Source: Mycobacteroides chelonae CCUG 47445
Lineage (GTDB): Bacteria; Actinomycetota; Actinomycetes; Mycobacteriales; Mycobacteriaceae
DNA: 64,000 nt
Direction of reading: 5' to 3'
Assembly (NCBI RefSeq): GCF_001632805.1
Contig: NZ_CP007220.1
Span: forward strand, 4,092,001 to 4,156,000
In this document: positions 10,179-18,411 of the stretch, piece by piece
Layout of the letters: each line of letters opens with the position of its first letter
How positions within the stretch are numbered: position 1 is the stretch's first letter
Notes under the pieces: model-generated
The model's database searches: none
Told to the model about the DNA's origin: nothing
The model's input: the letters and a program-made list of their open reading frames with translations, nothing else
Program-made: the position numbers and the translations under genes

Positions 10179-11612
10179 GTGAAGGTTTGGTGTACGCAGT
10201 GGACCAAATTATTGGTCGTGATGAGCACCGTCGCATTGGCGGCGGGACTTACCAGCTGCTCGAAAGAGTCTGGTTCCCAGAAGCTTTCCACCGATGAAGC
10301 CAAGTCCATCGCCATGGACGCATACATCTATGGCTATGCCCTTGTCACCATGGAGATGACCCGCCGCGTGATGACCAACGTGGAGAAGGTCGAATCTCCC
10401 CGCGCCCCAATGGGACAGCTCATGCGGATGCGCGAGTATCCCAACGCGGCCTTTCGAGATGTCACCGCACCTAATGCCGACACCCTCTACACGAACGCGT
10501 TCCTCGACGTCGGCAAGGAACCGTGGATCGTGAGCCTGCCCGATGCCCACGACCGCTATTACCTGCTCCCCATGCTGGACGGGTACACGAATGTCTTCGA
10601 GATACCTGGCAAACGCACGACGGGCACCGGCCCCCAGACTTACGCCATCACCGGCCCTGGCTGGAAAGGCGAACTGCCCCAAGGGGTCAAGGAATACAAG
10701 TCACCAACGTCGATCGTGTGGCTACTGGGTCGCATCTACTGCACCGGAACCCCGGAGGATTACGCCGCCGTCCATAAGATGCAGGACGAAATGTCGCTGG
10801 TGCCGTTGAGTTCGTACGGCAAGCAGTACACCCCGCCCGTCGGCACCGTGGACCCGAGCATCGATATGAAAACGCCCGTCCGTGACCAGGTCAACAATCT
10901 GAGCACCAAGGCGTACTTCGACATGCTGGCGACCCTGATGAAAGACAATCCGCCCACCGAGGCCGACAAACCGATCGTGGAGAAGATGGCCAAGATCGGC
11001 ATCGAGGCCGGAAAGCCCTTCGACATCGACAAGCTCGGCGCCGACACCGTCAGCGCCCTGCAATCGGTGCCCAAGGAGGCATTCGGCAAGATCATGGCGC
11101 ACTTCAAGGACGCCGGCGAGAACATCAACGGGTGGGTGTTCACCACCAAGACCGGCGTATACGGCACCGAGTACCTACAGCGCGCAACGGTCAGCGCAAT
11201 CGGGCTGGGCGCAAACCGGCCCGAGGATGCCGTCTATCCCACCTCGGAGGTCGATAACGCCGGGAAACCGTATGACGGGTCACGTAAGTACGTGCTGCAC
11301 TTCGACAAGGATCAACTACCACCTGCCGAGGGGTTCTGGTCACTGACGATGTACGACGCGGGAATGTTCTTCGTCGACAACCCACTGGACCGGTACACGC
11401 TGAGTCAGCGCAACAACTTCGCGACCAACCCCGACGGATCGGTGGATTTGTATCTGCAACACGACAATCCCGGACCAGGAAAGGAGTCGAACTGGCTCCC
11501 CGCACCCGAGGCTAAGTTCAACCTCATGCTCCGCCTGTACTGGCCGAAGGAAACGCCGCCGTCGATCATTGACGGCACCTGGAAACCACCCGCCGTACAA
11601 CAAGTCCCGTAA
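10179..11612 (+). CDS. DUF1254/DUF1214 exported lipoprotein
   Basis: A 477-residue protein with a lipoprotein signal: basic start, hydrophobic core and a lipobox ending AAGLTSC near residue 26. Residues about 40-230 match the DUF1254 pattern and about 370-470 the DUF1214 pattern, the usual pairing of this family, whose biochemical role is unknown. I chose the GTG at 10179 because GGAGAGG lies just upstream and the signal peptide then begins correctly. It is first of three closely spaced genes for exported proteins. Confidence 0.82.
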   Translation: MKVWCTQWTKLLVVMSTVALAAGLTSCSKESGSQKLSTDEAKSIAMDAYIYGYALVTMEMTRRVMTNVEKVESPRAPMGQLMRMREYPNAAFRDVTAPNADTLYTNAFLDVGKEPWIVSLPDAHDRYYLLPMLDGYTNVFEIPGKRTTGTGPQTYAITGPGWKGELPQGVKEYKSPTSIVWLLGRIYCTGTPEDYAAVHKMQDEMSLVPLSSYGKQYTPPVGTVDPSIDMKTPVRDQVNNLSTKAYFDMLATLMKDNPPTEADKPIVEKMAKIGIEAGKPFDIDKLGADTVSALQSVPKEAFGKIMAHFKDAGENINGWVFTTKTGVYGTEYLQRATVSAIGLGANRPEDAVYPTSEVDNAGKPYDGSRKYVLHFDKDQLPPAEGFWSLTMYDAGMFFVDNPLDRYTLSQRNNFATNPDGSVDLYLQHDNPGPGKESNWLPAPEAKFNLMLRLYWPKETPPSIIDGTWKPPAVQQVP

Positions 11613-11622
11613 GGAGATGTCC

Positions 11623-11967
11623 ATGAAACTCGTTGTCACAAGCCTATTTACAGCTCTGGGCGCCGCAGCACTGTTCAGCGCGGCGGCCGCGAATGCCGAA
11701 CCCGAGCGGCCGCCGAACTGCACGGCGGCCGACCTCGCCGGGGTCTCGGCGGGCGTCGCCGCGTCCACCTCGAGTTATCTGTTCACCCACCCGGAGGTCA
11801 ACGACTTCTTCACAAGCCTTGCGGGCAAGCCGCACAGCGAGATGCAGAGCGCGGTGAAGGCCTACTTCAGCACCAACCCGGAGGCCGAGAACGATCTGCG
11901 CTCCATCCGCCAGCCCGTGGTCGATTTCCGCGAGCGCTGCCAGCTGCCACAGGAGCGGCAGCCATGA
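11623..11967 (+). CDS. haemophore-like secreted protein
   Basis: A 114-residue protein with a cleavable signal peptide (cleavage likely after ANA, about residue 25). The mature part is small and helical, with one Cys pair (NCTAAD near the start and ERCQLP near the end) and the motif SSYLFTHPEVNDFF typical of mycobacterial haemophore-related proteins (Rv0203-like). Haem binding is inferred from the family. AAGGAG lies six bases before the ATG at 11623. It follows the DUF1254 gene by 10 bp and overlaps the next gene by 4 bp. Confidence 0.78.
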   Translation: MKLVVTSLFTALGAAALFSAAAANAEPERPPNCTAADLAGVSAGVAASTSSYLFTHPEVNDFFTSLAGKPHSEMQSAVKAYFSTNPEAENDLRSIRQPVVDFRERCQLPQERQP

Positions 11968-12245
11968 GGCGCGGCACGGTCGCGATAACCGCCGCGGTGG
12001 TCTTCGCGGGGCTGCTACCCATTGCGCCGCCGACGGCCAACGCCGATGTCTGTGTGGGCGGCGGGCGCCGAGTCTCGGTGAGCGGCTGTATGAACGTCGC
12101 CGACACCGTGCAGCGATACGCACCCCCGCCCGAGGACTACGCACCCTTGCCGGACGATCCTCCACCCCCGCCCCCGGCACCCAACGTCCACGCGTGCGTG
12201 GGCTACAACGGCCGCTGGGTCAGCGCGGGCGGCTGCAACCCCTGA
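11964..12245 (+). CDS. secreted Pro-rich peptide with two CVG...GC motifs
   Basis: A 93-residue protein with a signal peptide (cleavage after NADA or NA, about residue 28). The mature peptide has two similar Cys-pair units, CVGGGRRVSVSGC and CVGYNGRWVSAGGC, joined by a proline-rich linker with DDPPPPPP. The two units may be a duplication, each closed by one disulfide. Function unknown. The start overlaps the previous stop (ATGA), so translation is coupled. Confidence 0.72.
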   Translation: MRRGTVAITAAVVFAGLLPIAPPTANADVCVGGGRRVSVSGCMNVADTVQRYAPPPEDYAPLPDDPPPPPPAPNVHACVGYNGRWVSAGGCNP

Positions 12246-12255
12246 CGGTCAGCGG

Positions 12256-12495
12256 CTAGCGGTCTTTTCCGAGGCTGGCGATGTAGTCGACAAGAGCCGG
12301 GTGCAATCGATGCCGCCGGAAATCGGCGGCCGGGTCGGGTCGCCAGAAGATCGGCAGTTCGTTATCTTCGGCCGCGCGGTGACACTTCAGCAGCAAGTCG
12401 TCATTCAATGGTTCGGCGGCCCGTCGACGCAGCGCCGATTTGAGCTCGTCGGGCAGTACCTCCCACACTGCCTCCGGCTTCAGATCCACGCTCAC
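12256..12495 (-). CDS. hypothetical protein, 79 residues
   Basis: A small soluble protein, partly charged and predicted helical, with no signal peptide, membrane segment or recognised domain. It overlaps the end of the upstream membrane-anchored gene by 4 bp, which supports it being a real translated gene of that two-gene operon. Function not recognised. Confidence 0.55.
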   Translation of the reverse strand: MSVDLKPEAVWEVLPDELKSALRRRAAEPLNDDLLLKCHRAAEDNELPIFWRPDPAADFRRHRLHPALVDYIASLGKDR

Positions 12496-13094
12496 TGTGC
12501 CAGGCCGCTATTGCCCATATCGGCCAAACTCAGCTGAGTGCCCGAGGCCGCCGGCGAGTCCCGGAGGATGATCGCCGACGGCTCGACGCCCTCGGGGACG
12601 TCGAACGCGATGGACGCCACGATGCTGCCGCCGGGATCGATGTCCGCACCGAGCACGGGTTGAGAGGCGCTCTGGTCCGCACCCACGGTTTGATCACCGG
12701 CGACAAGTTGCTGAATCGCCGGCTCGAACCGCTGGCGATCAACACCGTCGTTGATCACACGCACACCGACCAGAACATGGCCACCTTGCGCAGTCTGGGG
12801 CAGCCCGGGATCGCCCGCGACCAGATACGTCGTCACATCGGTCACGGCAATGGCTAACTGACCGGACCGTCCCTCATGCCCGAGGCCGGCCGCTTCGGGC
12901 GTCACCGAAGCAACGTCACTGACCGGCATCGATCGAGGGATGCTGATGTTCCTACTGTCGTCGAGCCCCAAGAGCGTGGCAACCACAATGAATGTCGCGA
13001 TAACGCCACCGAACAGCATTGGCGCTGCAGGAAAATCGCCACCTCGGTAAAAGTGGGCAAGACCACCCTCACCCTCCAGCGAAGGTTGAGTCAC
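12492..13094 (-). CDS. membrane-anchored extracytoplasmic protein, DUF4352-like
   Basis: A 200-residue protein with one N-terminal transmembrane segment (about residues 26-45) and an extracytoplasmic beta-rich domain with strands such as LVGVRVINDG and VASIAFDVPEG, resembling the DUF4352 immunoglobulin-like fold. I took the GTG at 13092-13094, which has GAGG upstream; a TTG 33 bp earlier is less likely. It is followed in a coupled way by the 79-residue gene. Role unknown. Confidence 0.6.
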   Translation of the reverse strand: MTQPSLEGEGGLAHFYRGGDFPAAPMLFGGVIATFIVVATLLGLDDSRNISIPRSMPVSDVASVTPEAAGLGHEGRSGQLAIAVTDVTTYLVAGDPGLPQTAQGGHVLVGVRVINDGVDRQRFEPAIQQLVAGDQTVGADQSASQPVLGADIDPGGSIVASIAFDVPEGVEPSAIILRDSPAASGTQLSLADMGNSGLAQ

Positions 13095-13238
13095 AATACT
13101 AATCCTCAATTCGGGGTAGCGGTACAACAGTTAAGCGCCCCCGCGATTGACTAAAGGCTAACATCAATAGGGCCTATCGGCACGTCGGCACATTCGTTAC
13201 AGACACGGGTCAACCGTTTGCGAGGAAAGGCCGTCAAC

Positions 13239-13358
13239 ATGAAGGTTCAGGCCATTTCCGCTTTGCTGATCCGAGGGCTGTCCGGCCAGCCCGCTGCCAC
13301 GACGTGCGCGGATGGCAGCAAGGGAACAGCGTGGGCACCGCACAGGCGAGCTTGTTAG
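13239..13358 (+). CDS. possible 39-residue ORF, unsupported by homology
   Basis: A short ATG frame in an otherwise empty 338-bp gap (13095-13432), preceded by GAGGAAAGG eight bases upstream, a good ribosome binding site. The product begins MKVQAISALL, like the start of a signal peptide, but then becomes polar, so it could be the remnant of a frameshifted secreted-protein gene. I see nothing else in this gap. Confidence 0.25.
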   Translation: MKVQAISALLIRGLSGQPAATTCADGSKGTAWAPHRRAC

Positions 13359-13432
13359 CGGCTGGATCTCCGACGAGACTCAGGACCGCAGGCGGCAACG
13401 ACGGGGCCGTCCCACTCGGCGCAAAATCCTCG

Positions 13433-14362
13433 TCAGCCGTACTGAGCTGCGAGCTTGCCGATCACCGCGGTGAACTCGTCCATGGTGGTGTCGAGAATGT
13501 CCCGCACGGACTCGACCGCACCGATGCGCCCGGCCACCTGCCCGCCGAGCGGCACAAAGGTGTCCATGTCGCCCCCGAAGTAGAGGTCCAGTGGATTCCC
13601 GGTCTCCATGAGCGACACCAGATCCCGCCGTTCCATCTCTTCGGTGCGCTCGCTACGCAAGGCGCGCAGACCAGGCTTGGTCAGCCGGTTCAGTAGCACA
13701 GTGTCGGTCTCGCGCGCGGCGACCACTGCCGCCTTCCAGTTGCCGTGGATGGGTGACTCGGCGGCCGACATCATCCGGGTACCCATCTGCACACCCTCGG
13801 CGCCGAGCGCGAAAGCCGCGGCCATGGATGCTCCGTCACAGATACCGCCGGCGGCAATGATCGGAACGTCGACATGCGAGCGCACCAGTGGCAGCAACAC
13901 CATGGTCGATGCACCCTTGGGATCCTTGAAACCGCCGCCCTCGACGCCTTCCACCACCAGGCCGTCCACTCCCGCGTCGACGGCCTTGAGGGCGGCCGCC
14001 AGCGTGGGGACGACATGAAAGACGGTGAGCCCGTTGTCCTTGAGAATCCGGGTGTACTTGTTGGGGTCGCCCGCGCTGGTGGTCACGAACGTCACGCCCT
14101 GATCGACCACAAACTGCGCGATGGACGGGTCTCGCACGAAGGCCTGTGCGATGTTCACCCCGAATGGTTTGTCGGTGAGCTGACGCATGAGGCGAATCTC
14201 GTCCTTGATGGCATCGAGCTCGCCGGAGCTTGTTTCGATGATGCCGAGCCCGCCGGCTTCGCAGACCGCGCTGGCCAGCTGGGATCGCGCGATCCAGCCC
14301 ATCGGGGCCTGCACGATCGGTCGCTCGACACCCAGCATCTCGGTCACCCGGTTTGTGATCAC
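13433..14362 (-). CDS. nitronate monooxygenase family flavoprotein
   Basis: A 309-residue FMN-dependent TIM-barrel enzyme of the NMO/2-nitropropane dioxygenase family. It has the N-terminal PIVQAPMGWIA motif, a VEGVEGGGF loop and the phosphate-binding AAGGICDG...GAEGVQMGTRM segment. Such enzymes oxidise nitronates or propionate-3-nitronate; related mycobacterial proteins such as Rv1533 are uncharacterised. It stands alone, 60 bp after the acyltransferase gene on the same strand. Confidence 0.87.
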   Translation of the reverse strand: MITNRVTEMLGVERPIVQAPMGWIARSQLASAVCEAGGLGIIETSSGELDAIKDEIRLMRQLTDKPFGVNIAQAFVRDPSIAQFVVDQGVTFVTTSAGDPNKYTRILKDNGLTVFHVVPTLAAALKAVDAGVDGLVVEGVEGGGFKDPKGASTMVLLPLVRSHVDVPIIAAGGICDGASMAAAFALGAEGVQMGTRMMSAAESPIHGNWKAAVVAARETDTVLLNRLTKPGLRALRSERTEEMERRDLVSLMETGNPLDLYFGGDMDTFVPLGGQVAGRIGAVESVRDILDTTMDEFTAVIGKLAAQYG

Positions 14363-14422
14363 GCATCGAACTTATGCGATACGAAACCGCCAGTACACGG
14401 CGTATCGGCGTCGAGGGAAGAC

Positions 14423-15496
14423 CTAGCCGAAGAACATGTTGCGACGACCCGCGAGCAGCCGGTACAGCGTCTGCTGGATGGTCTCGCGGACCTGGTCGGT
14501 GACCTCGAATGTCACCATCGGGTCGTCAGCGGCCGCCTCGTCGAACCCGTCCGTCGGGATGGGGGTACCGAACTCGATATGCCACTTGGACGGCAGCGGC
14601 ACCAACCCGACGGGACCGGCCGCCGGGAACAGCGGGGTCACCGGGAAGTAGGGCAGACCGAACAGCCGGGCGATCACCTTCAGATCGGCGATCATCGGGT
14701 AGATCTCCTCGGAACCGACGATCGAGCACGGGATGATCGGCGCTCCGGTACGAATGGCTGCCGCGACGAATCCTCCACGGCCGAATCTCTGCAGTTTGTA
14801 GCGATCCTTGAACGGCTTGCCCAGTCCCTTGTATCCCTCGGGGAACACGGCGGTCAGCTCGCCCGCGGACAGTAGCCGGTGCGCATCGGCGGTGCACGCC
14901 AGCGTATGACCCGCCTTTCGCGCCAACTGTCCCAGGAACGGTGCATCGAACACCATGTCGGCGGCCAGGTTGCGCAGGGTGCGGTTGCCGGGGCACCGGT
15001 CGTGCACGGCCACCGAGAGCATCAGCCCGTCGAGCGGCAGCACACCCGCATGGTTAGCCACAACCAACGCCCCGCCGGTCGCGGGAATGTTCTCGACCCC
15101 GGTCACGTCCACCCTGAACCATCGGTTGAACAGTGGCCTGAGCAAAGGAAGTAGCAGCGATTCGTTGAGGTGCTCGTCGAATCCGAAATCGTCGACGCTG
15201 TAGTCGCCGCCGACTCGGCGGCGAATGAACTCAGCGACGGCGGCAATGTTGGCCGCGAGGGCAGTCAGCGACTCTTCATCGCCCAGAGGGGCGTTGCCCT
15301 GTGCCGCACGAATCTCGTTGAGGTCGTGGATGACTGCGGCGGTATCCGCGGAATCTCCAGTCGGCGCATCGTTGGTCAACGATGACGGATGCCGCCGGCC
15401 GGCATCGGCCCGCGCCTCGGCCCGGCGAGCACGTGCAGCATGGCGTTCCGAATTAACCTGCAGTTGAATGACTTTCGCCTTTGTGTCGCCTGCCAT
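14423..15496 (-). CDS. lysophospholipid acyltransferase family protein (Rv0502 type)
   Basis: A 357-residue PlsC-like acyltransferase. The catalytic HX4D motif is NHAGVLPLD, and FPEGYKGLG is the acyl-acceptor motif. The N-terminal 100 residues are charged and poorly conserved. I used the ATG at 15494-15496, with GGAGG eight bases upstream, rather than the slightly longer frame. It matches Rv0502, downstream of galE2. It probably acylates a lysolipid at the inner membrane face; the acceptor is unknown. Confidence 0.88.
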   Translation of the reverse strand: MAGDTKAKVIQLQVNSERHAARARRAEARADAGRRHPSSLTNDAPTGDSADTAAVIHDLNEIRAAQGNAPLGDEESLTALAANIAAVAEFIRRRVGGDYSVDDFGFDEHLNESLLLPLLRPLFNRWFRVDVTGVENIPATGGALVVANHAGVLPLDGLMLSVAVHDRCPGNRTLRNLAADMVFDAPFLGQLARKAGHTLACTADAHRLLSAGELTAVFPEGYKGLGKPFKDRYKLQRFGRGGFVAAAIRTGAPIIPCSIVGSEEIYPMIADLKVIARLFGLPYFPVTPLFPAAGPVGLVPLPSKWHIEFGTPIPTDGFDEAAADDPMVTFEVTDQVRETIQQTLYRLLAGRRNMFFG

Positions 15497-15518
15497 GCTT
15501 CTCACCTCCGCCCTATGC

Positions 15519-16583
15519 CTACGAACTGATCTTCTGCGCGAGAGCCACCGCGCGATCTCCCAATGAGCGTACCCACTCCGGCTCGATTACTGGAGTGATC
15601 CCGCGTCCCCGAACGTAGTCGCCAAAGGCCCCAACGGTCGTCCACTTGGGCTGATATCCGAGTTCGACCTTCATACGGGTGTTGTCGATCGCGCGTCCAT
15701 AGGCCAGCCAGTCACGCTGTTCGGAACTCAGCTCGGTATACCGGGTGCCCTTGGTGAACGACGCGATTCCCGCCACCGCAAACGAAGGCACCGGGATGCC
15801 GAGTTGTCCGGAACGGCGAACCGCCTGCGACATCATCATCATGCCGTCGGCCGCGATGTTGAAGGTGCCCGCCTTACCTGCCATGGTGGCGCGCTCAAGC
15901 GCGCCCAGCGCATCTTGTTCATGCAGCAGCTGCAGGCGGGCGTCACGTCCAAACACGGTGGGGACCAGGGGGCCCGCCAGATAGCGCGCCAACGCGGTGT
16001 CCATACCCGGGCCGATCAGGTTGGCCAACCGCAGAATCGTCACCGCCACATCGGGGCGCCGCCGGGCCAGACCGCGGGCATAGCTCTCGATATCGATACT
16101 GTCCCGCGCGAACCCGTCGGACGGTGGACGGCGCGCACCCATCTCCTCGGTGAACATCACCGGATCCCGGGGACCGGCTCCATAGACCTGTGCGGTGGAT
16201 TTGACGACAACGCGCTGCACGGTGGGCGCCTTCTGGCACGCCGCGAACAGCTGCATCGCACCCATCACGTTCAATTCCTTGAGCGCGGCGCGCCCACCCG
16301 AACGCGGCGAGAACGAGGCCGACGCGGTGTGCACCACCGTGTCGACCTCGCCGTTGCGGATGACCTTCGCGATGAACGGGTTGCGGATATCGGCCCGCAC
16401 GAACTCGGCCCGGCCCATCCTGCGCAGCAGGTCCTTGCTTGGGGCGACAGCGTCTACCGCGATGACGCGGTTGATCATCGGGTTCTGCACCAGACGCGCA
16501 GCCAGATAACCCCCGAGGAATCGACTGGCTCCGGTGACCAGCACCACCCGTGGGTAATGCAGATTGGTCTCACCGGTGCTCAC
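15519..16583 (-). CDS. galE2: extended SDR, GalE2-like (Rv0501 type)
   Basis: A 354-residue NAD-dependent epimerase/dehydratase-family protein. The N-terminal glycine motif (TGASRFLGG) and DxxD-type strand ends are present. The usual catalytic YxxxK is not visible; the matching segment reads SYARGLARR. It may therefore not be a true UDP-sugar epimerase, although the gene order with Rv0502 upstream of cell-envelope genes has kept the galE2 name. 22 bp separate it from the acyltransferase gene. Confidence 0.85.
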   Translation of the reverse strand: MSTGETNLHYPRVVLVTGASRFLGGYLAARLVQNPMINRVIAVDAVAPSKDLLRRMGRAEFVRADIRNPFIAKVIRNGEVDTVVHTASASFSPRSGGRAALKELNVMGAMQLFAACQKAPTVQRVVVKSTAQVYGAGPRDPVMFTEEMGARRPPSDGFARDSIDIESYARGLARRRPDVAVTILRLANLIGPGMDTALARYLAGPLVPTVFGRDARLQLLHEQDALGALERATMAGKAGTFNIAADGMMMMSQAVRRSGQLGIPVPSFAVAGIASFTKGTRYTELSSEQRDWLAYGRAIDNTRMKVELGYQPKWTTVGAFGDYVRGRGITPVIEPEWVRSLGDRAVALAQKISS

Positions 16584-16646
16584 GGACGAAGCCTATCCAT
16601 CACGGCACCAATGGGCATCCCGAGTGGATGCCCACTAACGCAAGGT

Positions 16647-16748
16647 TTACTTACCGAGTTTTCTGCGCTGAACCCGAGTGCGGCGAAGCAGCTTGCGGTG
16701 CTTCTTCTTGGACATACGCTTACGCCGCTTCTTGATAACTGAACCCAT
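16647..16748 (-). CDS. ribosomal protein bS22, 33 residues
   Basis: An extremely basic 33-residue protein, [20 protein letters not shown] followed by [13 protein letters not shown]. It matches the AURKAIP1/COX24-type small ribosomal protein (Rv0500B), known from mycobacterial ribosome structures as bS22, near the decoding centre of the 30S subunit. The RBS is AGGAG three bases from the ATG. It lies between the HTH gene and galE2, as in M. tuberculosis. Confidence 0.95.
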
Positions 16749-16945
16749 GAACTCCTGCTAACTACTTTGAAATCGTCTTTACCGTGGACGCGTGCACAGC
16801 GGCTTTTTCCCAGCCGTACACAAGGCGCCCTAACCCCAAAAAGGCTTACGCCAGGGTGCCGCATGACTCTACCTGCTGCGGCCTCAGGTCAGGAAACCGG
16901 CAGAACCGGCAGCCCGCCAGGGGGCATCTCCCGCTTCGAGGGGCC

Positions 16946-17206
16946 TTATCCGGCGTCGAAGTAGGAGGCCTGCAGCAGATCGTTGACCGCCTTGGCGTGC
17001 ACACGGAACGACCGGCCGACCCGCACCGCGGGCAGCTCGCCGTTGTGCACCAGCCGGTAGACGGTCATCTTGCTCACGCGCATCAGCGCAGCGACCTCGG
17101 CGACCGTAAGGAACTGAGCCTTGCCGGATTGGCCAGCAGCCGCCGCGTCCCGGCCCGGCTTGGCGCCGGCCCCGTCGCGTGCGGATGGCCCGTTGATTGA
17201 CGTCAT
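16946..17206 (-). CDS. helix-turn-helix DNA-binding protein, BldC/excisionase type (Rv0500A)
   Basis: An 86-residue protein with a Gly/Ala-rich disordered N-terminus (about 30 residues), then a MerR-like winged helix of the excisionase type: LTVAEVAALMRVSKMTVYRLV and GRSFRVHAKAVNDLL. This is the Rv0500A family, related to BldC of streptomycetes. It has its own 142-bp upstream gap and is followed by bS22. Confidence 0.9.
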   Translation of the reverse strand: MTSINGPSARDGAGAKPGRDAAAAGQSGKAQFLTVAEVAALMRVSKMTVYRLVHNGELPAVRVGRSFRVHAKAVNDLLQASYFDAG

Positions 17207-17348
17207 CGCATACCCATTTCCCTAGGCACGTGTCGTGCCGCCAATCTTCCCCATCGGCGGTACGGACACGCACGTGCTAGAAGGAGAATAGCGGGACCAG
17301 TGGGGTTACTGATACCCGTGTGGGCTAATTGATCAAGATTTGGTTAAA

Positions 17349-18248
17349 TTACTCTGATGTGATTCCGAGCTGCTCGGAGCGTGTTTTTGCGGCTTCAACG
17401 GCGGCATAGACGCTTGCTCGCAAACCTCCACGTTCCAGTTCGCGCAGCGCAGCGGCGGTAGTACCACCCGGCGAGGTAATCGTGGCGCGGAGCTCCGCGG
17501 CGGTCGTATCGACCTCCGTGCGGGTCTGCAGTCCGGGGGCCCGATTTTCGTCCGTCTCGGCCCGTTCGAGCAGCATCGCGGCGGATCCGGCCATGGTCTG
17601 GATGACCAGATCGGTAGCGACGGGCCGCGTGAGACCCGAGGCAACCCCCGCATCGACCAGCGCCTCGACGAGCAGGAAGAAGTAGGCCGGCCCAGATCCG
17701 GACAGCGCGGTGACGGTGTCCATCTGGGATTCGGCCACCTTGATGACGCTGCCCACCGACTCCAGCAGCTCGGCGACGGCACTGAGCTGCTCGTCGGTCG
17801 CGAATCGGCCCTTGGCGACAGCGCTGACCCCGGCGCCGACAAGCATCGGGGCATTGGGCATCACCCGCACCACCGGAGCCCCGGCGGCCAGCTTGGATTC
17901 GAAGAAGCTCGCGGACACTCCCGCGGCCACCGAGACCAGCACCTGCTCGGTCTCCCGATCACTGCCTTCGGCGTCCAGTTTCGCCAGCGCCGCGGCGATC
18001 TCGCTGGTCGCGCTCTCGACATCGGACGGTTTGACCGCCACCACGATGAAATCGGCGCCTTCGACGGCGTCGGCCACCTCGCTGACGCGGATGGAATACG
18101 CCTCGGCCAGAGCCTTCGCGCGGGCGGGGACCTTCTCGGACACGACGATGTCCTTGGCCTGCCGTCCGGCCCTCAGCAGCCCGGAGATAAGTGCTTCGCC
18201 GATATTGCCGCCACCGATGATTGCGATTCTGGACATGGCGACCAGCAT
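17349..18248 (-). CDS. proC: pyrroline-5-carboxylate reductase
   Basis: Last step of proline synthesis, reducing pyrroline-5-carboxylate with NAD(P)H. The 299-residue protein has an N-terminal Rossmann motif (IAIIGGGNIGEAL), the family signature region SGSGPAYFFLLVEALVDAG, and SPGGTTAAALRELE near the C-terminus. The ATG at 18246-18248 gives MLVAM at the N-terminus, matching MLFGM of the tuberculosis protein; a start at 18236 is also possible. It diverges from the serine hydrolase gene across 163 bp. Confidence 0.93.
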   Translation of the reverse strand: MLVAMSRIAIIGGGNIGEALISGLLRAGRQAKDIVVSEKVPARAKALAEAYSIRVSEVADAVEGADFIVVAVKPSDVESATSEIAAALAKLDAEGSDRETEQVLVSVAAGVSASFFESKLAAGAPVVRVMPNAPMLVGAGVSAVAKGRFATDEQLSAVAELLESVGSVIKVAESQMDTVTALSGSGPAYFFLLVEALVDAGVASGLTRPVATDLVIQTMAGSAAMLLERAETDENRAPGLQTRTEVDTTAAELRATITSPGGTTAAALRELERGGLRASVYAAVEAAKTRSEQLGITSE

Positions 18249-18411
18249 GGCAGACCCATTAGCGCACCCGGAAACGGCTTTCTGAGCTCCAGAGCAAGGT
18301 GCCGGGGCGATATGTAGGCGGCGATATGCACATTCGCGCCGATTTGTGACTATTCGCAGACCTGCGCGCAGATGGTGGCGCACAGTGGGATAACCGGACT
18401 ACAAGTTACAT

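Noticed and set aside
16600..17350. Possible tRNA or small RNA around bS22
   Set aside because: No cloverleaf or CCA-type 3' end is visible; the gap is explained by promoter and untranslated sequence for two small genes.
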